Origin: Actinomycetota bacterium
GTDB lineage: Bacteria; Actinomycetota; Thermoleophilia; Miltoncostaeales; Miltoncostaeaceae
NCBI GenBank assembly: GCA_005800465.1
Contig: SYFI01000132.1
Span: forward strand, 1-10,076
Direction: 5' to 3'
Length of the DNA: 10,076 nucleotides
Shown: positions 6,337-10,076 of the stretch, piece after piece
How positions within the stretch are numbered: the first letter of the stretch is position 1
How the letters are laid out: each line of letters starts with the position of its first letter
Made by a program: the position numbers and the translations under genes
The notes under the pieces: model-generated
The model's database searches: none
The model's input: the letters and a program-made list of their open reading frames with translations, nothing else
What the model was told of the DNA's origin: nothing

Positions 6337-7232
6337 TCAATACCCCCGAGGAAATCGGTGATGGCATCGATCAGCAGGACGTCCTGCCCCTTGTAGAAGT
6401 GCCCCGCCTCGGGCACCCACACCAGATCCACATGCTTGTTACCCGACTCGCGCAGCAGGTCGGCCTGACGCTGGGCCTCGTCGGGGTCAACCACCTGATC
6501 CGCTGTGCCCTGAGTCAACAGCGTGGGCACCCTGACATCCGGCAACTGGCGAAAGGCCATGGCCGCGTAGGCCTCTGGGCCCCGCGAGTGCCACCAGGTG
6601 CGGTACGTGTACACCTCGCTGTCCTGTGGTCGGCGCGTGGGTCCGCGGCTCTGCTCGATGACGAACAGGCGGTCATCCTCCGGGCGATCCGGAGTGCCCA
6701 ATCCCACCACCCCGGCCAAGCGCTCCACGATCTGCTCGTACGACGGGTTGGCGCCCCACTTGCGGCTACGCGCCTCCAGCGACTGCGGCAGGCCCCATGG
6801 CCCTGAGATCGAGATGAGCGCCTTGATGCCCACAAGGTTGTGGGTGGCCACGTACCGGGTCGCCAGGGTGGCGCCGCTCGAATACCCGCACACCACAATG
6901 CGGTCGTACCCCTGGGCCTCGAGCCACCAGTACGCGGCCTCGATGTCCTTGACGGCATCGTCGAAGATCGCCTTGCCAAAAAGCTGGCCCACGTTGCCCA
7001 TGCGGGTCTCCACCACCAGCGTGGGATACCCGGCGCGGGCCAGACGCGAGGGCAGAAATCTGAGTGTGCCCACCAGGAAGTTGCCCATGATCCCGTGCAC
7101 GTGGATGATCGCCGTGCGGTGGCCTGATGAGCGCTCGCGCACCCGGGTGATGCGATCGTCGATGTGCAGCAGTGCATCGTGTACTTCGCCGTCGGTGGCC
7201 GTAATCGTGGCAAGAACCCGCTCGACGCCCAT
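6333..7232 (-). CDS. alpha/beta hydrolase, tandem paralog B
   Basis: This 299-residue serine hydrolase has a complete triad: HVHGIMGNF (44-52) for the oxyanion hole, GYSSGA (116-121, nucleophile Ser118), GTADQVVD (Asp245) and PEAGHFYKG (His278). It aligns along its full length with paralog A, including NPSYEQIVE (162-170), EDDRLFV (185-191) and YTYRTWWHSRGPEA (208-221). The shared TWWxSRGPE signature sits between the nucleophile and the acid, where the cap or lid lies in this fold, and may line the substrate pocket. The nucleophile elbow differs (GYSSG against GYSMG), so the copies may have diverged in substrate. The ATG at 7232 directly abuts the TAG of glutamate racemase with no base between them, which implies coupled translation. 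The reaction is unknown beyond hydrolysis. Confidence 0.89.
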   Translation of the reverse strand: MGVERVLATITATDGEVHDALLHIDDRITRVRERSSGHRTAIIHVHGIMGNFLVGTLRFLPSRLARAGYPTLVVETRMGNVGQLFGKAIFDDAVKDIEAAYWWLEAQGYDRIVVCGYSSGATLATRYVATHNLVGIKALISISGPWGLPQSLEARSRKWGANPSYEQIVERLAGVVGLGTPDRPEDDRLFVIEQSRGPTRRPQDSEVYTYRTWWHSRGPEAYAAMAFRQLPDVRVPTLLTQGTADQVVDPDEAQRQADLLRESGNKHVDLVWVPEAGHFYKGQDVLLIDAITDFLGGIE

Positions 7233-8054
7233 CTACGTCGCCGGGCCCACGCCCGGGTCTACGTGCTGCACATCCCCGAATGGCATCTGCATAAACCGCG
7301 TGCCAAGCGTTCCAAAGGCGCCGGGGTCACCTGAACATGCGAATGCGTAGTGCCCCTCGCGCCCGCTGTCGCGCAGCATGCCCTGCCTGCCGAGTGTGTC
7401 GGCGATCTCGCGGGCGATTTCCTCGCCCGACGAAATGAGCGTGGCGTCGGGCACCTGGCGGCGGATCAACTTGGCCACCATTGGGTAGTGAGTGCAGCCG
7501 AGGATGACCGTGTCCACATCGGCATCGCGAAGCGGCTGGGTGTAGTCGCGCACCATGTCCACCACCGACTGATCGAATGGGTCGCCGCTCTGGATGGCGG
7601 GCGCCAGAAGCGGACAGGCCACGGCGGTCACCTCGGCGCCCGCGTCGTGCGCGGCGATCATGCGCTGGTACGAGCCCGATGCCACGGTGGCCTCGGTGGC
7701 CAGAAGGCCGATGCGGCGCGTGCGGCTGCTCTGCACGGCAGCATGGCTCTCGGCCGTCATCACGCCGATCACCAGTACATCAAGGTGCGTCTGAAGGTGG
7801 GCGAGCGCGGCGGCGGTTCCCGTGTTGCAGGCCACCACGATCATCTTCACGTCCTGCGCGAGCAACCACCCTGCGATGGCGTCGGCCCGTGCACGCAGAT
7901 CCTCAGCCGACTTGTCGCCGTACGGAAACCACTCGGTGTCACCGAAGTAGATGAAGTCCTCCGACGGGAGCCGGGCCAGCAGCTCGTCGAGCACGGTGAG
8001 TCCGCCCACCCCGGAGTCGAACACCCCGATGGGCCTGTCTGCGTTACCTGCCAT
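7233..8054 (-). CDS. murI: glutamate racemase
   Basis: Glutamate racemase interconverts L- and D-glutamate without a cofactor, supplying D-Glu for peptidoglycan. From ATG 8054 the protein has 273 residues, normal for MurI. Diagnostic motifs are IGVFDSGVGGLTV (9-21, with the catalytic-site Asp13-Ser14), the GDTEWFPYGDKS loop (38-49, matching the usual DTxxxPYG), VACNTGTA (Cys76, one of the two catalytic thiols) and LGCTHYP (Cys187, the second thiol, with His189). All key residues are present. The start is not certain: an in-frame GTG at 8063 would add MPV, and neither start has a good SD, so initiation could be leaderless or weak. It is the first gene of a four-gene minus-strand run; its stop TAG touches the next ATG. 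The region upstream (8064-8280) holds no recognised gene on this strand. Confidence 0.95.
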   Translation of the reverse strand: MAGNADRPIGVFDSGVGGLTVLDELLARLPSEDFIYFGDTEWFPYGDKSAEDLRARADAIAGWLLAQDVKMIVVACNTGTAAALAHLQTHLDVLVIGVMTAESHAAVQSSRTRRIGLLATEATVASGSYQRMIAAHDAGAEVTAVACPLLAPAIQSGDPFDQSVVDMVRDYTQPLRDADVDTVILGCTHYPMVAKLIRRQVPDATLISSGEEIAREIADTLGRQGMLRDSGREGHYAFACSGDPGAFGTLGTRFMQMPFGDVQHVDPGVGPAT

Positions 8055-8227
8055 TACCGGCACACGTTAGAGGCACGCGACCCGGTGCTGTCCCAGCCAG
8101 CGTGGACGAGTTCCAATGAGGACGAGCCACCTCCGTCCACCACTTCCCATTCGCGCAGCCGACCGTGCGTCGCCAGATGGCTACCGGTGGGGTCTCAGAT
8201 CGTTCGTCGAGTCCATCGATAAGGAGC

Positions 8228-8341
8228 ATGTCTGTGAAAAACCTCCGGCCGCCGGCCCCAGACCCCTGGGGCGCGGCGATTTACGATTTGGAGGTGCCGC
8301 GGTGCTGCCGGGCGTGGCGTTCACGTGCGTGCCCGACCTGA
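8228..8341 (+). CDS. doubtful 37-codon micro-ORF
   Basis: ATG 8228 (or the in-frame GTG 8234) follows AAGGAG (8221-8226); only the GTG is at good spacing (7 bases). The peptide starts MSVKNLRPPAPDPWGAAIYD and then turns into Cys/Arg-rich sequence typical of non-coding high-GC DNA, stopping with TGA at 8339-8341. I recognise no family. It could be the N-terminal stump of a lost gene, a leader peptide or a chance ORF. The overlapping hairpin at 8251-8277 argues against it being an ordinary gene. Confidence 0.2.
   Translation: MSVKNLRPPAPDPWGAAIYDLEVPRCCRAWRSRACPT
8251..8277 (-). terminator. GC-rich hairpin downstream of the DUF606-like remnant
   Basis: GCCCCAG (8255-8261), loop ACCC (8262-8265), CTGGGGC (8266-8272) form a 7-bp stem, extended by GCCG (8251-8254) with CGGC (8274-8277) across a one-base bulge. 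On the minus strand it begins 4 bases past the stop codon of the remnant (8283-8281), and a run of five T follows 9 bases after the stem (8241-8237). The U-tract is farther away than in a textbook terminator, so this is a plausible but imperfect one. Confidence 0.4.
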
Positions 8342-8478
8342 CGGCGCTCGGCCAGAACACGAAATGCGCTGGCGATTGGCGACCCCACCACCACACGCAG
8401 CCGCGCATTCATTGGCGCCTGCGCTGCGATGAGTGCACCGCCCAGAAGCGGCAGCAGGATGTACGGGATGCGGTCCAC
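8281..8478 (-). pseudogene. truncated DUF606/YdcZ-like (DMT-type) membrane protein, N-terminus only
   Basis: A GTG at 8478 with an excellent SD (AAGGAG at 8490-8485, spacing 6) opens a 65-codon frame. Residues 4-39 read as the first helix of DUF606/YdcZ proteins: IPYILLPLLGGALIAAQAPM, then NARL and GSPIASAF. Family members have a hydrophobic N-terminal helix, a conserved NxxL/NARL-type element and a GSP turn, and about 140 residues with four to five helices. Here similarity stops near residue 39 (about 8362); the rest is Arg/His-rich and hydrophilic, ending in TAA. No other minus-strand frame across 8055-8362 restores hydrophobic helices, so this looks like a deletion remnant rather than a simple frameshift. 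A functional one-helix protein is possible but less likely. It lies divergent to the DHA2 exporter, 63 bases away. Confidence 0.55.
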
Positions 8479-8484
8479 GAGGGA

Positions 8485-8490
8485 CTCCTT
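8485..8490 (-). promoter_or_regulatory. strong Shine-Dalgarno of the DUF606-like remnant
   Basis: The minus strand reads AAGGAG, six bases (TCCCTC), then GTG at 8478-8476. It shows that the remnant retains a genuine gene start. Confidence 0.55.
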
Positions 8491-8541
8491 GTTCAGCCAG
8501 CGGTCAGACGCTTGCAGAGGAAACCATTAGCATCAGGCGCC

Positions 8542-9981
8542 GTGCCCGACACCCTCACGGCCGATGCGCCGCCGGTTCGCAAGAACCTCATTCTGCTGCT
8601 GGCGTGCCTGGGGCAGTTCATGGTGGTGCTCGACGTCGCGGTAGTAAACGTGGCGCTGCCGATCATGCGCGTGGACCTCGGGTTCAGCCCCACCGGCCTT
8701 CAGTGGGTGGTCAATGCCTACACGCTCACCTATGCGGGCTTCCTGCTCCTGGGCGGTCGCGTCGCCGATCTGTTGGGGCGGCGGCGCATGTTTCTCGTGG
8801 GTCTTCTGGTGTTCACGGTGGCCAGTCTGGTGTGCGGATTCGCGCCAAACGGATGGGCCATGATCACCGCCCGTGCGGTACAGGGCGTGGGCGCGGCCAT
8901 CCTCTCCCCCGTCACGCTCACCATCGTCACCACCACATTCACTGAGGCCAAGGAGCGTTCCCGGGCGCTTGGCATGTGGAGTGCCTCGCTGGCCAGCGGT
9001 GGCGCGGTGGGCGTGTTGATCGGCGGCCTCCTCACCGACCTCCTCTCGTGGCGCTGGATCTTTCTCATCAACATCCCCGTGGGAGTGGCGGGACTCATCG
9101 TGGGCCGCTGGGTCATTCCCGAGACCTTCGGGTCGGGCGCAGGCAAGAAGCTCGACGTCGCCGGCGCGGTCACCATCACGCTGTCGCTCACCGCATTTGT
9201 GTTCGGCATCGTGCAGACCAATGCGTACGGCTGGGGTTCGGCATGGACCCTGGTGCCCATTGTGGGCGCCACAGTGCTGCTGGCGGCCTTCATCCTTATC
9301 GAGACCCGCCTGGCGTCGTCCCCCATCGTCCCCTTCGGAATGTTGAGGTCTCGCGCGCTCACAGGGGCCAACATCGCCATGGCCTGCGTGGGTGGTTCGA
9401 TGTTCGCCATGTGGTACTTCGTGTCGCTGTACCTGCAGGAGGTGCTCATGCTCTCGCCCCTGCAGACGGGCCTCGGGTTTATCCCCGCAGCCCTCATCAT
9501 CATCGTGGGCGCACAGATCGCCGGGCGAATCATGCCGCGCACCGGCCCCACCCCCATCCTTGCGGTCTCGGGCATCATCATCGCCGTCGCGCTCTTCTGG
9601 ATGTCGTTTCTGTCGGCAGACGACTCGTACTGGGTGGACATCTTCGGCCCCATCTCACTGGTGTCACTGGGGCTCGGCCTCAGCTTCCCACCGGGCACCT
9701 ATGCCGCCATGTCGGCAGTGGGTCCGCAGATGGCCGGACTGGCATCTGGCCTTGTAAACGCGTCGCGTCAGGTGGGCGGCGCCATCGGGCTGGCCGTGCT
9801 GGCCACCATCGCCGCCCACCGCACCGGGGCGCTCGACGCCACCGAGTCTGCTGCCTCGGCGCTCGCCGACGGCTACGGCCGGGCGATCCTCGTGGGCTCG
9901 ATCATCGCCCTAGGCGTTATCGCTGCCGCCTTCATGATCCCGCGATCACGCCCCGAGCACGGCGGCCCGGCGCAGAATTAG
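8542..9981 (+). CDS. DHA2-family MFS drug exporter (14 TM)
   Basis: This is a 479-residue proton-driven multidrug exporter of the EmrB/QacA branch, in the cytoplasmic membrane. Motif D1 is LDVAVVNVALP (30-40). Motif A is GRVADLLGRRRM (72-83). Motif B is RAVQGVGAAILSP (111-123), with its conserved Arg in helix 4. The antiporter motif C region is GGAVGVLIGGLL (153-164), followed by the DHA2-typical WRWIFLINIPVG (170-181). Length and hydrophobicity fit 14 helices. The GTG start at 8542 begins just before MPDTLTADAPPVRKNLILLL. The open frame extends far upstream but reads as shadow sequence over the divergent remnant. The SD is poor (AGG five bases upstream; a better AGAGGAAA is about 20 away). 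The stop TAG overlaps that of the convergent gene in TTAG (9978-9981). No adjacent regulator gene lies in the window, and the substrate is unknown. Confidence 0.92.
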   Translation: MPDTLTADAPPVRKNLILLLACLGQFMVVLDVAVVNVALPIMRVDLGFSPTGLQWVVNAYTLTYAGFLLLGGRVADLLGRRRMFLVGLLVFTVASLVCGFAPNGWAMITARAVQGVGAAILSPVTLTIVTTTFTEAKERSRALGMWSASLASGGAVGVLIGGLLTDLLSWRWIFLINIPVGVAGLIVGRWVIPETFGSGAGKKLDVAGAVTITLSLTAFVFGIVQTNAYGWGSAWTLVPIVGATVLLAAFILIETRLASSPIVPFGMLRSRALTGANIAMACVGGSMFAMWYFVSLYLQEVLMLSPLQTGLGFIPAALIIIVGAQIAGRIMPRTGPTPILAVSGIIIAVALFWMSFLSADDSYWVDIFGPISLVSLGLGLSFPPGTYAAMSAVGPQMAGLASGLVNASRQVGGAIGLAVLATIAAHRTGALDATESAASALADGYGRAILVGSIIALGVIAAAFMIPRSRPEHGGPAQN

Positions 9982-10076
9982 GCGCCGGGCTCCGGGTTTT
10001 TCTTCGCGGCCGCGTCGATTGCAGCAGCCTGCTCGTTCAGATTCTCGCCCGCGATATCCACGGGGGGCAGGATGCG
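9978..10076 (-). CDS. C-terminal 32 residues of an unidentified protein (5' part outside window)
   Basis: Reading the minus strand from the right edge gives an open frame of 32 codons ending in TAA (9980-9978). It starts RILPPVDIAGENLNEQ and finishes with an Ala/Lys-rich tail, AAAKKNPEPGA. The evidence for coding is the uninterrupted frame, ordinary amino-acid make-up and the compact tail-to-tail stop overlap with the exporter, the same arrangement as at 542-545. The Lys/Glu/Pro tail looks like a flexible C-terminus. No family can be named from so little sequence. Confidence 0.5.
   Translation of the reverse strand, partial: RILPPVDIAGENLNEQAAAIDAAAKKNPEPGA

Noticed and set aside
8044..8229. 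61-codon minus-strand frame overlapping the racemase start, considered as the missing C-terminus of the DUF606-like protein
   Set aside because: The peptide is hydrophilic, with no membrane helices, so it cannot be the lost half of that family. It looks like chance sequence.
8116..8541. Upstream extension of the DHA2 exporter to an ATG at 8116
   Set aside because: The added 142 residues are hydrophilic and Arg/Cys/Pro-rich, cross the divergent remnant with its strong SD, and are not part of any DHA2 protein. The family N-terminus begins close to the GTG at 8542.
8730..9698. Minus-strand open frame of 322 codons inside the DHA2 exporter gene
   Set aside because: The product is Met/Pro/Thr/Arg-rich without recognisable domains. 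The opposite strand has the full set of MFS motifs.
1..10076. Search for CRISPR arrays, tRNA or rRNA genes, insertion sequences and att-type repeats
   Set aside because: I saw no regularly spaced repeats, no tRNA T-loop/anticodon arrangement, no rRNA stretch, no transposase or integrase motif and no flanking direct repeats. Reading by eye could miss a degenerate tRNA or small RNA.

Overview
This window looks like chromosomal DNA from a high-GC bacterium, most likely an actinomycete-type organism (Actinomycetota), possibly an aquatic or uncultured lineage. The grounds are high GC outside one gene (a sampled 60-base stretch at 5101-5160 is 43/60 G+C), many GTG starts, tightly packed genes with 4-base start/stop overlaps, DHA2 and EntS-type exporters, a secreted protein of a type I associate with Actinobacteria, and glutamate racemase, which marks a peptidoglycan-making bacterium. 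The lineage cannot be fixed from 10 kb.

Left part (1-3704). The 3' part of a Sir2-family deacylase gene enters from the left edge and ends tail-to-tail, with overlapping stop codons, against a small dimeric alpha-beta-barrel (ABM-like) gene on the minus strand. A divergent spacer of about 137 bases leads to a secreted 487-residue protein of unknown function. That gene converges on an MFS exporter on the minus strand.

Centre (3720-4612). A self-contained microbial rhodopsin gene sits between a perfect 17-bp hairpin on its downstream side and its own leader and strong Shine-Dalgarno sequence. The protein follows haloarchaeal bacteriorhodopsin almost residue for residue at the functional positions: D85, T89, D96, D115, an R134 equivalent, E194 and E204 equivalents, and the retinal lysine. 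It should be an outward light-driven proton pump. The gene is clearly poorer in GC than its neighbours, which suggests horizontal acquisition. No retinal or carotenoid synthesis gene is in the window.

Right centre (4613-8054). Four minus-strand genes form a tight, translationally coupled run in transcription order: glutamate racemase (murI), two tandem paralogous alpha/beta hydrolases, and a class I SAM-dependent methyltransferase. The junctions are TAG|ATG, GTGA and GTGA.

Right part (8055-10076). A spacer of about 490 bases carries the well-initiated but truncated N-terminus of a DUF606/YdcZ-like membrane protein, a terminator-like hairpin and a doubtful micro-ORF. A plus-strand DHA2-family 14-TM drug exporter follows. 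It ends tail-to-tail, again with overlapping TTAG stops, against the 3' end of a minus-strand gene that runs off the right edge.
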